DNA of 64,000 bases from Acinetobacter albensis (GTDB lineage: Bacteria > Pseudomonadota > Gammaproteobacteria > Pseudomonadales > Moraxellaceae): the NCBI RefSeq assembly GCF_900095025.1, contig NZ_FMBK01000006.1:1-64000 (forward strand). Direction: 5' to 3'. Positions 36,462 through 45,820 of the stretch are shown here, one piece after another. Every line of letters starts with the position of its first letter. The first letter of the stretch is position 1. The translations under genes and the position numbers were made by a program. Below the pieces are notes generated by a model, which searched no databases, had not been told where the DNA came from, and worked only from the letters and a program-made list of their open reading frames with translations.

Positions 36462-38522
36462 TTAAGACACTTTATCACCCGCTTTAGCGCCAGATTCAGG
36501 TGAAATCACCCAAACACCTTCGCCATTGCCCGCAGCGAGCACCATACCGTTTGAAATACCAAAACGCATTTTACGTGGAGCAAGGTTAGCGACCATGACC
36601 ACCAATTTGCCTTTAAGGTCTTCAGGTACGTAGAACTCACGAATACCACTGAATACATTGCGTGGTTCAGCTTCACCGACATTTAAAGTCAATTGAAGCA
36701 ATTTGTCAGAGCCTTCAACGTGAGCCGCATCTAAAACCTCAGCAACACGCAGGTCAACTTTCATAAAATCTTCAATGCCAATAATCTCTGCTTCGCCAAC
36801 TTTAAGTTCAACTTTGGCAGGTGCAGCCTTCTTCTCTTTTTTCTTTTCAACTTTGACAGGTTCAGCCGCAGCTGCTAAAGAGTCTTTAGAAGCATCCACC
36901 ATTGCCGCAACCGCTTTCGGGTCGACACGTTGCATGAGCGGTTGGAACAAAGCAATTTCATGATCAACCAAGGCAGTTTGAGCAGAAGCAAAGTCAAAGC
37001 GGTCTAATTTTAAGAAGTCTTGAACTTGCCCCGCCAAAGTCGGCAACACAGGAGCAAGATAAACCGCCAATTGACGGAAGAGGTTAATCCCCACAGAACA
37101 TACATCATGTACTTGCTGTTCTTCACCTTCAATTTTCGCAAGCGCCCAAGGCTTTTTCTCATCAATGTATTGGTTTGCTTTATCTGCCAATGACATGATT
37201 TCACGAATCGCGGCAGAGAACTCACGCGCTTCATACTGAGATGCAATTGAAGCACTCGCATCAATAAAGCTTTGAACAAGTTCTGGCTCTGCACAAGTTG
37301 CACTTAGCTTATTATCAAACTTAGTATTGATAAATTTGGCACAACGGCTGGCAATATTCACCACTTTACCGACCAAGTCTGAATTCACTTTCTGAACAAA
37401 ATCATCCAAATTCAAATCAGAATCTTCAACTTTATCCGACAGTTTAGAGGCAAAGTAATAACGTAAATATTCAGGGTTTAAATGTTCAAGGTAGGTTTCA
37501 GCTTTAATGAATGTACCACGTGATTTCGACATTTTTTGACCGTTTACAGTCAAGAAACCATTCACGAATAAACCTGATGGCGTACGGTAATTTGCACCTT
37601 CAAGCATTGCAGGCCAGAACAATGCGTGGAAGTAAACGATGTCTTTACCAATGAAGTGATAGACCTCATTTTCAGAATCTTTTTTCCAATAATCATCAAA
37701 GCTTAAGTCTGGACGTTTGGTTTTAATATAGTTTTCAAAACTCGACATATAACCAATTGGCGCATCGACCCAAACGTAGAAATATTTATTTGGCGCATCT
37801 GGAATTTCAAAACCGAAATATGGCGCATCTCGTGAAATATCCCAATCGTTTAAGCCATTTTCAAACCATTCATCCAGCTTGTTGGCAATAGAAACAGGTA
37901 GACGACCTTCATCACGTGTCCATTTCTGTAGATATTCAGCAAAATTTGGAAGTTTAAAGAAGTAATGATCAGACGATTTTTCAATTGGGGTTGCACCACT
38001 TAAAGTCGATTTAGGTTCGATCAACTCAATTGCATTATACGTCGTGCCGCAGACTTCGCAGGCATCGCCGTATTGGTCTTCCGCTTTACATTTCGGGCAG
38101 GTGCCTTTAATAAAACGATCCGATAAAAACATACTTTTTTCAGGATCAAACAATTGCGTCACAGGACGAATGGCAATATTGCCTGCTTCACGGTTTTTGA
38201 TGTAAATCTCAGACGAGCGATTTTTATTTTCTTCACTATTGGTCGAATCGTAATGATCAAAATGTACACCAAAACCGTCAAAATCACGGATATGTTCTTT
38301 TTGCACATTGGCAATTTGTTGTTCTGGTGAAATGCCATTGGCTTCTGCACGAAGCATAATGGCTGTACCGTGAGCATCATCCGCACAGACATAAGTCACG
38401 TCATGTCCCATTGCACGCATGGCACGAACCCAAATATCAGCTTGGATATAACCGAGCAAGTGACCCATATGAATGGGGCCATTGGCGTATGGTAGGGCGT
38501 TGGTGACTAAGATATTACGCAC
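36462..38522 (-). CDS. metG: Methionine--tRNA ligase
   Basis: A 686-residue class I synthetase. It has the HIGH-type motif [14 protein letters not shown] at the N-terminus, a zinc knuckle [18 protein letters not shown] (about 143-160), the KMSKS loop [11 protein letters not shown], the anticodon-binding helices, a Lys/Ala-rich linker (KKKEKKAAP) and a C-terminal EMAP/Trbp111 tRNA-binding domain ([20 protein letters not shown]). The length suits the E. coli type (677). It is single-gene with its own terminator. Confidence 0.96.
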   Translation of the reverse strand: MRNILVTNALPYANGPIHMGHLLGYIQADIWVRAMRAMGHDVTYVCADDAHGTAIMLRAEANGISPEQQIANVQKEHIRDFDGFGVHFDHYDSTNSEENKNRSSEIYIKNREAGNIAIRPVTQLFDPEKSMFLSDRFIKGTCPKCKAEDQYGDACEVCGTTYNAIELIEPKSTLSGATPIEKSSDHYFFKLPNFAEYLQKWTRDEGRLPVSIANKLDEWFENGLNDWDISRDAPYFGFEIPDAPNKYFYVWVDAPIGYMSSFENYIKTKRPDLSFDDYWKKDSENEVYHFIGKDIVYFHALFWPAMLEGANYRTPSGLFVNGFLTVNGQKMSKSRGTFIKAETYLEHLNPEYLRYYFASKLSDKVEDSDLNLDDFVQKVNSDLVGKVVNIASRCAKFINTKFDNKLSATCAEPELVQSFIDASASIASQYEAREFSAAIREIMSLADKANQYIDEKKPWALAKIEGEEQQVHDVCSVGINLFRQLAVYLAPVLPTLAGQVQDFLKLDRFDFASAQTALVDHEIALFQPLMQRVDPKAVAAMVDASKDSLAAAAEPVKVEKKKEKKAAPAKVELKVGEAEIIGIEDFMKVDLRVAEVLDAAHVEGSDKLLQLTLNVGEAEPRNVFSGIREFYVPEDLKGKLVVMVANLAPRKMRFGISNGMVLAAGNGEGVWVISPESGAKAGDKVS

Positions 38523-38788
38523 GGATATAACTCTCTCATTCGTATTTTATGCAAGGTGGATGATTTTACCTGAGTTAATAGCAAGATGCACAAAGGAATA
38601 GCGGAAATGTGTTCAAAAGATACTTAAAGTCAGTGTGCGTTAATCGGCGTGATTGAGTATTTATAGCCAATTTGAGTAAGATACTGAAAAAGAAAATCAA
38701 GAAAAAATATTTTGCCTAAAAATGCCTAAAGCTATGTGCTGACTTTTATGATCAAACTCTAAAGTAGATTTTAAAACGGACGAATGAG

Positions 38789-39208
38789 ATGTTTAGCCTG
38801 TTACTGGCTATGACCATTATTTTATTTGTTGTATTGTCGATTTGGCTCGGAAATATGAGAGATGAAAATAATTCAAAACAATTGAGACAGAGTCAAAATA
38901 ATGACCATCAAAATTTCCCGTATCTGGCTAAATACGTGTTCTTTTATCAGCGCATGCATTTGAGTGATAGTGGCAATTGGGTAGGGGATTCCTTGAGCTG
39001 AACACACCAAAGCAGTTTCTATTCACGTTGCAACAGCAAGCATATCTAGAACAAAGTGATCAAATTGAATCTATCAAACCAACCATTAAAAATTGCTGGC
39101 AAAGATGTGCGACCTCATAATGATTGGGCAATTTCTGAAAACGAAAAAATGTTATTGAGTGTGTATAAAATTGATTCGTGGAAGCAGCTAAGCTTGAATA
39201 AATGGTAA
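38789..39208 (+). pseudogene. Small membrane-anchored protein gene broken by two frameshifts
   Basis: The first frame gives 70 residues with an N-terminal membrane anchor (MFSLLLAMTIILFVVLSIWL) and stops at 39001. The next frame continues without a stop as ELNTPKQFLFTLQQQAYLEQSDQIESIK... to about 39100. The original frame then resumes as AGKDVRPHNDWAISENEKML...LNKW and stops at 39208. The pieces join end to end with protein-like composition, as expected if one gene of about 138 codons has picked up two compensating indels. I do not recognise the family. The intact first ORF alone could also be a real short protein. Confidence 0.5.
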
Positions 39209-39302
39209 AAGCTTCAAATCTTGAACAGTAAACTTCGTTATAGCAATTTTCTTCTATATTCGCTCGCCAATAATAGGGATAATGGTCTTAAAGAGATAAT
39301 GT

Positions 39303-40127
39303 ATGAGTTATAAGCACATGATCGATGCTGATTTTGAAGATGGTTTTGATGATTTTGAACAAGAAGTCACCCGAATTCCTCAACACGAAAAAGGTAAACA
39401 GCTCGGGCAAAGCATTTTGCAAAATGCGGGTCAATATCTACAATCGATGTCGGCTGCTGAACACAAACATCTCATTCAGATGTTAAAAGGACTTGCAACT
39501 CAGGAGCCATATTTTGAAGTGTTGGCAAATCAGTTAGATCAGCCTGTGGAGAATAAAGTTGCCAATGATGCCTTAAACTTAGTCCATATTTGGACGTTAA
39601 TGAATCAGCATGAAAGCGATGTCGACTCTAATCTTCTGGACGTTATTCAAACAGACTATTTTCAAGTTGAATTACTTGAAGCTTTTGATGCACTTGAAAC
39701 GGGTGAAAATAAAATCCAACGCCGTTTGGTGATTGAGGAAGCATTTAAGCTTTATGATATGCAGTGTTTTGCGGGTTGTGTTCCACTTTTATACGCTCAA
39801 CTGGAAGGATTGCTCACGGATGTGCTGCTTGCAAGGGGTTATTTAACGCAGCATCAAACCAAATTTATTGATGTATATAAAATTGTACCGGGACTTAAAG
39901 GCAATGAAATAAAAAGTTTGTGGCACAAAGCAAAAATTGCCTGTGAATTGAATACTTATTTTTCAGAATTGGCCGCATATAAAATGGATAACAGCTCGAC
40001 TGTAACCATGACACGGCATAATATTCTACATGGTACAGACGTCACGCAGTTTAACCAAGAACGTAGTTTTATCTTGTTTATTTGGTTGTTTTCAGCAATC
40101 AGTTTTATGAGTACAGTTAAAAACTAA
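39303..40127 (+). CDS. Unknown protein with HEPN-like RX4H motif
   Basis: A 274-residue, mostly helical, soluble protein with an acidic N-terminus (DADFEDGFDDFEQE). I do not recognise a named family for the N-terminal half. The C-terminal half has MQCFAGCVPLLYAQLEGLLTDVL followed by R238-HNIL-H243-G, a spacing and sequence that match the RX4-6H catalytic motif of HEPN ribonucleases (the RNxxxHG form). HEPN proteins often act in toxin-antitoxin or abortive-infection systems. No obvious antitoxin or nucleotidyltransferase partner lies next to it. It is 94 bases downstream of the broken gene at 38789. Confidence 0.55.
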   Translation: MSYKHMIDADFEDGFDDFEQEVTRIPQHEKGKQLGQSILQNAGQYLQSMSAAEHKHLIQMLKGLATQEPYFEVLANQLDQPVENKVANDALNLVHIWTLMNQHESDVDSNLLDVIQTDYFQVELLEAFDALETGENKIQRRLVIEEAFKLYDMQCFAGCVPLLYAQLEGLLTDVLLARGYLTQHQTKFIDVYKIVPGLKGNEIKSLWHKAKIACELNTYFSELAAYKMDNSSTVTMTRHNILHGTDVTQFNQERSFILFIWLFSAISFMSTVKN

Positions 40128-40242
40128 TCCAACGAAGACTGAAGTGAAAGCGAGCAGTTCTTGAATTGAACTAGAGGTATTTCACTTAAGTTGATTTTTA
40201 TTTTATATCATTACTCGTTTAGTGGGTCAAAATGAACGACAT

Positions 40243-40437
40243 TTAGAGTTCACGCCACACTTCATTTTGATCTTTAAGTGATACGGTAAAATTAAAGTCT
40301 GAATCATCACATACCAATAAACCAGTCGGCGTTTGCATCAGTACTTTCAAAATTGTACCTTGTTCAAACACTAAAGAAGGACAATTTTCTTTTTCAAGAG
40401 TAATCGGTTTGAGTAACTCAATAACTGTTTTACGCAT
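40243..40437 (-). CDS. Small conserved-looking protein of unknown function
   Basis: A 64-residue acidic soluble protein (MRKTVIELLKPITLEKENC...). It has alternating beta-strand-like segments (GTILKVLMQTPTGLLVCDD, FNFTVSLKD) and may form a small beta-barrel. GGGAAG lies upstream of the ATG at a suitable distance, which supports translation. It stands alone, with an inverted repeat at 40519-40541 upstream. Function unknown. Confidence 0.55.
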   Translation of the reverse strand: MRKTVIELLKPITLEKENCPSLVFEQGTILKVLMQTPTGLLVCDDSDFNFTVSLKDQNEVWREL

Positions 40438-41087
40438 ATTGCTTCCCGTTAGCAGTAGTTCTGATGTCGTGAAATTATAGCATAAGTTGCTATATATTTA
40501 ATCTATTTCAGTTGTTTGCCCAATAAAGGTGCATTATTGGGATAAATGGAAATGCTTCATATACATCAAATAATTTAATCATCATTCTCTTATTTAAAGT
40601 TTCTTTGGCTTAAATGACAAGTATATGGATGTCTTAAATGAGTTTTAAGATTGGTTTAATCAACAGGGATGAATATAGAAAACTACAGAGTTTGAAAACG
40701 CCATCATTGATTTCTTTATAAAGACTAAAGCTTTTATATGGTTGTAGTGTTTTACTCAATATTGGTTTTTTATTTGTAGCCCATTTTTTGTATGTCAGAC
40801 CAGATCTGTATTTTATGCTCATCAAAATAAAGCTGATGCTAAATAGAAAGAAACATAAAGACGATAAGCATGAGGTCAATACATCCCCTTAAACTTTTTG
40901 TCTATTTTAATTTATAAATTTTTGAACAAAGCATTCTAAAAAAACATTTCACAAACAGTCAATATATTGCTACAAAGATGAAAACACGAGAATAATGGCC
41001 AATCCGTTTTAAAGGTTCAAATTTTACTTTTGATCTTTTGAAGCAGGATTCCGTTGCACACTAAAAATAAAGGATCACCCGCCAGTA
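40438..41087. other. Long intergenic region before sbmA
   Basis: About 650 bases. It holds a perfect hairpin, CCCAATAA/TTATTGGG at 40519-40541 with a seven-base loop, some 80-100 bases upstream of the small gene at 40437. It also has a doubtful minus-strand frame at 40634-40879. The rest is AT-rich and without visible structure, and presumably includes the sbmA promoter. Confidence 0.4.
40634..40879 (-). CDS. Doubtful small membrane protein (TTG start)
   Basis: An 81-residue frame with a hydrophobic N-terminal segment (LSSLCFFLFSISFILMSIKY) and a Lys/Tyr-rich remainder. It begins with TTG, but AAGGGG lies six bases before it, which is why I list it. The composition could also be that of AT-rich non-coding DNA. 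No family recognised. Confidence 0.25.
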   Translation of the reverse strand: MTSCLSSLCFFLFSISFILMSIKYRSGLTYKKWATNKKPILSKTLQPYKSFSLYKEINDGVFKLCSFLYSSLLIKPILKLI

Positions 41088-42284
41088 ATGTTTAAATCTT
41101 TTTTCCCAAACCCCAAATGGTTCTTTTTATCACTGATACTCTGGTTCGCCTTTAATTTAACGCTTTGGTATACAGGTGGGAATGGATGGGGCACATTTTT
41201 AGGTTTTGCTGAAAATTATCATAAAGCAGAATTACCTATTGGTGTTAGTCGCTTTTGGACACCTGCATTTTTATGGTTTTATTTATGGTTCTTGGTTTCT
41301 ACCGTCATTTTTGCATTATTTTGGCGTTTTAAATCGGATCATCCTTGGCAGAAATGGTCCGTATGGGGTTCGGCTTTTATTTTATTTAATATTTGGTTTT
41401 CTGTTCAGGTGAATGTGGTTGTAAATGCATGGTATAACCCATTTTATGACCTCATTCAAAAAATGTTAAGCAGTGGTGGGGGAGATGTTAACGATTTATA
41501 TCAAGGCGTTATGACCTTTTTATATGTTGCAATGGTCTATGTCACGATTGCGGTCTTTAATTTATTCTTTGTGAGTCATTATGTGTTCCGTTGGCGTACT
41601 GCCATGAATGATTACTATACAGCTCATTGGGAGCAGTTGCGTCATATTGAGGGTGCTTCACAGCGTATTCAAGAAGACACCATGCGCTTTGCCAAAACCA
41701 TGGAAAGTTTAGGGGTGAGTTTGGTGGAAGCACTGATGACCTTGTTGGCATTTTTACCTGTTTTGTTTGCGCTTTCTGTGCATGTAAAAGAAATTCCTGT
41801 TTTTGGTGAAATTCCTTATGCTCTGGTTTGGGCCGCAGTCGGTTGGGCACTTCTGGGTACATTCATTTTAATGTTGGTCGGCTATAAACTGCCCGGTTTA
41901 GAGTTTAATAACCAAAAAGTTGAAGCCGCTTATCGTAAAGAATTGGTCTATGGTGAGGATTATGCAGATCGAGCAGATCCCTTAACCCTGAATGAGTTGT
42001 TTAGCAAAGTTCGATTTAATTATTTTCGCTTATATTTCCATTATGCCTATTTTAATTTAGTGCGTATTTGGTATATGCAATTGGATAATTTATACGGTCT
42101 GTTTGTGCTTTTTCCAAGTATTGCTGCGGGCGCAATTACGTTGGGTTTAATGATGCAGATTAGTAATGTTTTTGGCAAAGTACGTGAATCTTTTCAGTAT
42201 TTAATTGCTTCATGGCCGACGATTATTGAACTACTTTCTATTTATAAGCGTTTGCGTGCATTCGAATCGACTTTAGATCCCTAA
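41088..42284 (+). CDS. sbmA: Peptide antibiotic transporter SbmA
   Basis: A 398-residue inner-membrane protein of the SbmA/BacA family, which imports proline-rich peptides, microcins and bleomycin using the proton gradient. The N-terminus [15 protein letters not shown] closely follows E. coli SbmA. About seven to eight hydrophobic helices are visible, with the ABC-transporter-like [34 protein letters not shown] block (about 165-200) typical of the family. No ATPase domain is present, as expected for SbmA. The length is close to E. coli (406). Confidence 0.92.
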   Translation: MFKSFFPNPKWFFLSLILWFAFNLTLWYTGGNGWGTFLGFAENYHKAELPIGVSRFWTPAFLWFYLWFLVSTVIFALFWRFKSDHPWQKWSVWGSAFILFNIWFSVQVNVVVNAWYNPFYDLIQKMLSSGGGDVNDLYQGVMTFLYVAMVYVTIAVFNLFFVSHYVFRWRTAMNDYYTAHWEQLRHIEGASQRIQEDTMRFAKTMESLGVSLVEALMTLLAFLPVLFALSVHVKEIPVFGEIPYALVWAAVGWALLGTFILMLVGYKLPGLEFNNQKVEAAYRKELVYGEDYADRADPLTLNELFSKVRFNYFRLYFHYAYFNLVRIWYMQLDNLYGLFVLFPSIAAGAITLGLMMQISNVFGKVRESFQYLIASWPTIIELLSIYKRLRAFESTLDP

Positions 42285-42300
42285 GATCACATTTTTATTT

Positions 42301-42341
42301 AAAACCGCATTTTCAAATAGTGAATGAAAATGCGGTTTTTT
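42301..42341. terminator. Bidirectional terminator between sbmA and the chromate transporter
   Basis: AAAACCGCATTTTCA (42301-42315) pairs with TGAAAATGCGGTTTT (42325-42339) in a 15-bp perfect stem, with A- and T-runs on both sides. Confidence 0.88.
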
Positions 42342-42352
42342 ACATTAAAATT

Positions 42353-42871
42353 TTATAAAAATGCGACACCTAAGCCTGCGCCAATCAGCATTAACCAAAT
42401 CGGATGAATATTCTTAAAAAAGCCTAATCCTGCCGTAATGACCACAATAATGACCAATAAAAGATTATAAGCAGAGCTTTCAGCAATAATCCATGCACTG
42501 ACCAAAACTAGTCCAACCGTAATCGGTTTTAAGGCTTTTTCAAAGCGTGATCGAAAAGGGTGATCTTTAAAATTATTCCAAAACTTTAAGGCAAAGATGG
42601 TCAGGACTGAAGAGGGGCCAAATTTAGCAATTGAGGTGACCAGTAAACCCATCGGCCCTGCAACATGCCAACCGATGAGCGGCACAATCATCATATTGGG
42701 GCCAGGTGCGGCTTGTGCCATAGCAAACATTGAACTAAATTCTGATGCAGTCATCCATTGATGAATATTGACCACTTGATTTTGCATTTCGGGCAAAATG
42801 GCATTGCCACCGCCAAATGCCAACAGCGATAATTGCGTAAATACCAAGGTCAGAGTGAATAAAATAATCAT
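42353..42871 (-). CDS. Chromate transporter half-protein (CHR family), second gene
   Basis: A 172-residue membrane protein with about five to six helices and the CHR motif near its N-terminus (LLAFGGGNAILPEMQN). It is one of two short-chain CHR proteins that together equal a full ChrA. Its start overlaps the end of the first gene by 4 bases, so the two are translationally coupled and probably form a heterodimer. CHR proteins export chromate; in organisms not exposed to it, the physiological anion may differ. Confidence 0.82.
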   Translation of the reverse strand: MIILFTLTLVFTQLSLLAFGGGNAILPEMQNQVVNIHQWMTASEFSSMFAMAQAAPGPNMMIVPLIGWHVAGPMGLLVTSIAKFGPSSVLTIFALKFWNNFKDHPFRSRFEKALKPITVGLVLVSAWIIAESSAYNLLLVIIVVITAGLGFFKNIHPIWLMLIGAGLGVAFL

Positions 42872-43431
42872 GCTTTTCGAACTCCTAAAATAAACAGATT
42901 AACTGCCACTAAAATGAGTAAGGTCAGTGCCAATGGCAACTTTAAGAAAAGCATAAAAATAATGGTCAAAGTCAGCGTAAAAAGGGTTAAATAACTTTTC
43001 AAAATAGGTTTTAGCATTTTTAAACCGGTTGCAAATAACAGTCCTGCGGCAGCGGCAGCCAAGCCTTGAATCATGTGTTGCACAGTTGGAATACTTTGAA
43101 AATGTGAATAAAGCTGATAAATCAAGATCACAATTAGGGTGGGCGCAAAGATTAAACCCAGCACAGAACTCAACGCACCTTTAATCCCTTGAAACTCCAT
43201 GCCAATCGCGACAGCCATATTAATGATATTGCCACCTGGCAAGATTTGACAGACTCCCAATAAATTGGTGAATTGCTCTGAACTGAGCCATTTTTGTTCT
43301 TTCACAATCATGTGATGTGCAAGAGGCAGTACGCCACCAAATCCCATCAGACCAAGTTTCATAAAGCCTGTAAATAATTCCATAGTGGTTGGGTGTTGTA
43401 CCTGTTCTACAGAAATAACCTCAGTATTCAT
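42868..43431 (-). CDS. Chromate transporter half-protein (CHR family), first gene
   Basis: A 187-residue membrane protein with the CHR motif GLMGFGGVLPLAHH (about 30-43), then EQFTNLLGVCQILPGGNIINMAVAIG and further hydrophobic helices. It overlaps the second half-gene by 4 bases. It is divergent from the LysR-type gene at 43530 across about 100 bases, which suggests control by that regulator. Confidence 0.82.
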   Translation of the reverse strand: MNTEVISVEQVQHPTTMELFTGFMKLGLMGFGGVLPLAHHMIVKEQKWLSSEQFTNLLGVCQILPGGNIINMAVAIGMEFQGIKGALSSVLGLIFAPTLIVILIYQLYSHFQSIPTVQHMIQGLAAAAAGLLFATGLKMLKPILKSYLTLFTLTLTIIFMLFLKLPLALTLLILVAVNLFILGVRKA

Positions 43432-43507
43432 GTCTTGATCTCCTCTTTGATGGGAGCATTATGCGCTTGTTAAAATATGATGAAAAATGCTATTTTTAGC
43501 ACCAAGC

Positions 43508-43522
43508 ATACTTAAAAAGTAT
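43508..43522. promoter_or_regulatory. LysR-type operator candidate between the chromate genes and the regulator
   Basis: ATACTT-AAA-AAGTAT is a perfect palindrome that contains the T-N11-A pattern of LysR binding sites (T at 43509, A at 43521). It lies just upstream of the regulator start at 43530 in the divergent interval. Confidence 0.5.
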
Positions 43523-43529
43523 ATCTAAA

Positions 43530-44441
43530 ATGGATTTTCATAAACTTAAAGCTTTTGTTGCTGTCGTCGAGGAAAGTAATATCTCCCGAGCCGCCATTCG
43601 TATGAATATGCAACAACCGCCTTTAACCCGAATTATTCAACAGTTAGAACAAGAACTGGGTGCGACATTACTGAAACGCTTACCCCGTGGTGTGGAGGTG
43701 ACGGAAGCAGGAAAGGCGTTATATCAAGAAGCCTTGACGATATTGGCACATGCTCAAGCCATTCCGAAACGAGTACAAAATATTGCTCAAGGTCTAGAGG
43801 GGCAGATCAATATTGGATTTACCAATTCAGTGGGTTTGCATTCATTTTTACCTGCATTGCTGCGTCAGTTTCGTGAAGCCTTTGCAGCCGTTTCGATTCA
43901 TCTTGAAGAAGATGGCAGTAATTCATTAATAGACTCGATTATTAACGAAAAAAATGACATCGTCTTTTTGCGTAAACCGGCACCGATAGGTTTAGGACTC
44001 AATAGCTTACATATTTTGGATGAACCTTTAATTGTGGCTATGCCGAATAATCATCCTTTAGCAGGAGTAAATACCCCCATTCAGTTGTTGGGTTTAGAGC
44101 CTTATGATTTTGTGTTATACCGCCGCTTAGCTGGGCAGGATTTATTTGATAATATTTTAGCCAGTTGTTACCAAGCCGGTTTTAGTCCGAATATTGTACA
44201 AGAAGCCCCTCGTTTAACCTCAAGCCTCAACTTGATTGCAGCAGGGATTGGACTTTCAATTGTGCCTGAGGCGATTCAAGATTTTTGGAATAAACAAATT
44301 GTGTATAAAACCTTACAAGCTGATACGCCCTGTATTGCACCCATTTATGCGGTCTATCGAAAGGATTTAAACAATGTTCGCATCCAGCATCTGTTGAAAT
44401 TATTCCATAATATTGAAATGATAGATGCTTCGATAAAATAG
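43530..44441 (+). CDS. LysR-family transcriptional regulator
   Basis: A 303-residue LysR-type regulator. The N-terminal winged helix-turn-helix is MDFHKLKAFVAVVEESNISRAAIRMNMQQPPLTRIIQQLEQELG, followed by the linker helix and a periplasmic-binding-like effector domain (about 90-295) with VAMPNNHPLA and AAGIGLSIVPEAIQ. The helix-turn-helix form resembles the CatM/BenM/CbnR side of the family. It is divergent from the two chromate-transporter genes, which it may control. Ligand unknown. The DUF1176 gene follows 20 bases later in the same direction. Confidence 0.88.
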   Translation: MDFHKLKAFVAVVEESNISRAAIRMNMQQPPLTRIIQQLEQELGATLLKRLPRGVEVTEAGKALYQEALTILAHAQAIPKRVQNIAQGLEGQINIGFTNSVGLHSFLPALLRQFREAFAAVSIHLEEDGSNSLIDSIINEKNDIVFLRKPAPIGLGLNSLHILDEPLIVAMPNNHPLAGVNTPIQLLGLEPYDFVLYRRLAGQDLFDNILASCYQAGFSPNIVQEAPRLTSSLNLIAAGIGLSIVPEAIQDFWNKQIVYKTLQADTPCIAPIYAVYRKDLNNVRIQHLLKLFHNIEMIDASIK

Positions 44442-44461
44442 AAAAATAGGACCACAATAAG

Positions 44462-45535
44462 ATGAAAATTATTCATGGCTTGATGAGTTTCGGGGCACTT
44501 TTTTTGACCCTGCCAACTACCTTTGCACAACCTATTCAAGGTACTTCTTTTTCTCATTTAAATTGGGAAGTTTATTGTAGTAATACAGGAACCTGTCGTG
44601 CTGCGGGTTATCAAGATGATAATCATCAAGATTATCCTGCATCGATTTTACTCACACGTAAAGCTGGTGCTCAACAAGCGCTACAAGTAGACTTTGCTTT
44701 GTCGAATAATGATCAAGCCTTTGATCAAAATAAACTTAAAAATATCCATTTTTATATAAATGACAAAGACTACGGCGTAGTGTCGATAGATGGTTCTGAA
44801 GCCCCATTAATTGGCACTCTGAATATAAAACAGCGCAATGGATTACAACAACAGGCCAAACAAAATGCAAAAATCGTGTTTAAAAATGCCCATTACACAT
44901 GGCAGATTTCCGACGCTGGCATGACTGCTGCGTTGTTAAAAATGGACGATTTTCAGAAACGTATCGGAACTGTAGGGGCTTTACTCAAACGCGGTAAAGC
45001 CAGTGAGTCAAAGGTTTTGACTGCACAACCTAAATTAATGATCAGAAAAGTAAAAACAGCAGAGAAACCATATTTAACACTTCAGCCTCAAAGTAAACCG
45101 TATGCAAATTTGCATAAAATTTTAATGGCAGCGAAACCAAGCATGAAAGACAGTGGTGATTTTTGCGAAGGAATTTATACAGAAAAAGGCGCGCAATCCC
45201 AAGCCATTGAATTATATTCACTAAGTAATCATAAAGTGTTGGCCACTACAACATGTTGGCGAGGTGCTTACAATGAAGGTTATGGAGCATGGGTCATTGA
45301 TCGATCTTTAAAAGGCAAAGCCACGTTTGTGACAGAGTCTGCATCTGATTTTGGAAACGGCGAAATCGGTAGCGCACAAAAAGGGCGGGGTATTGGAGAC
45401 TGTTGGGCCATGAGTGCATGGATTTGGAATGGTCAAGTCTTTGTACAATCTCTCGATCGTTGGTCAGGAATGTGTAAGGGAATTGCTGCTGGCGGTGTGT
45501 GGAATTTAGATCGAATTGAATCAGTGGTGAGATAA
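44462..45535 (+). CDS. Exported DUF1176 protein
   Basis: A 357-residue exported protein with a signal peptide (MKIIHGLMSFGALFLTLPTTFAQ, cleavage near residue 22) and the DUF1176 pattern. It begins with the WEVYCSNTGTCRAAGYQ segment with paired Cys and ends with CWRGAYNEGYGAWVIDRSLKG and the SLDRWSGMCKGIAAGGVWNL block. Members are periplasmic and of unknown function. It is close behind the LysR gene and may be read through from it. No lipobox. Confidence 0.8.
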   Translation: MKIIHGLMSFGALFLTLPTTFAQPIQGTSFSHLNWEVYCSNTGTCRAAGYQDDNHQDYPASILLTRKAGAQQALQVDFALSNNDQAFDQNKLKNIHFYINDKDYGVVSIDGSEAPLIGTLNIKQRNGLQQQAKQNAKIVFKNAHYTWQISDAGMTAALLKMDDFQKRIGTVGALLKRGKASESKVLTAQPKLMIRKVKTAEKPYLTLQPQSKPYANLHKILMAAKPSMKDSGDFCEGIYTEKGAQSQAIELYSLSNHKVLATTTCWRGAYNEGYGAWVIDRSLKGKATFVTESASDFGNGEIGSAQKGRGIGDCWAMSAWIWNGQVFVQSLDRWSGMCKGIAAGGVWNLDRIESVVR

Positions 45536-45820
45536 TATCACCTCGTATCAGATCCATTAAGGCTTGGAAGTACAGCAGATATATTTTTAATATTCTAAGA
45601 TCTGCAATTCTTTCGAAAAATATTTCCGATACATTTTTTGAAGTGTTATCTGGTTCATATTTAAGACTGAAATACTTAAAAAATTGGCAGTTTATCGGTG
45701 TTTTAGTCTTAAAAAATGAAATTTAATACAGTAAAATCAATAACAAAGTTGAATTTACATATTTGAATGTTGCTCATTTTCCTATATTTTCTGAATGAAA
45801 GTAGAATTGAGCATCGATAC

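Noticed and set aside
42353-43431. chrA broken by a frameshift
   Set aside because: The two halves have separate CHR motifs at their N-termini and a 4-base stop/start overlap, as expected for the two-gene short-chain type.
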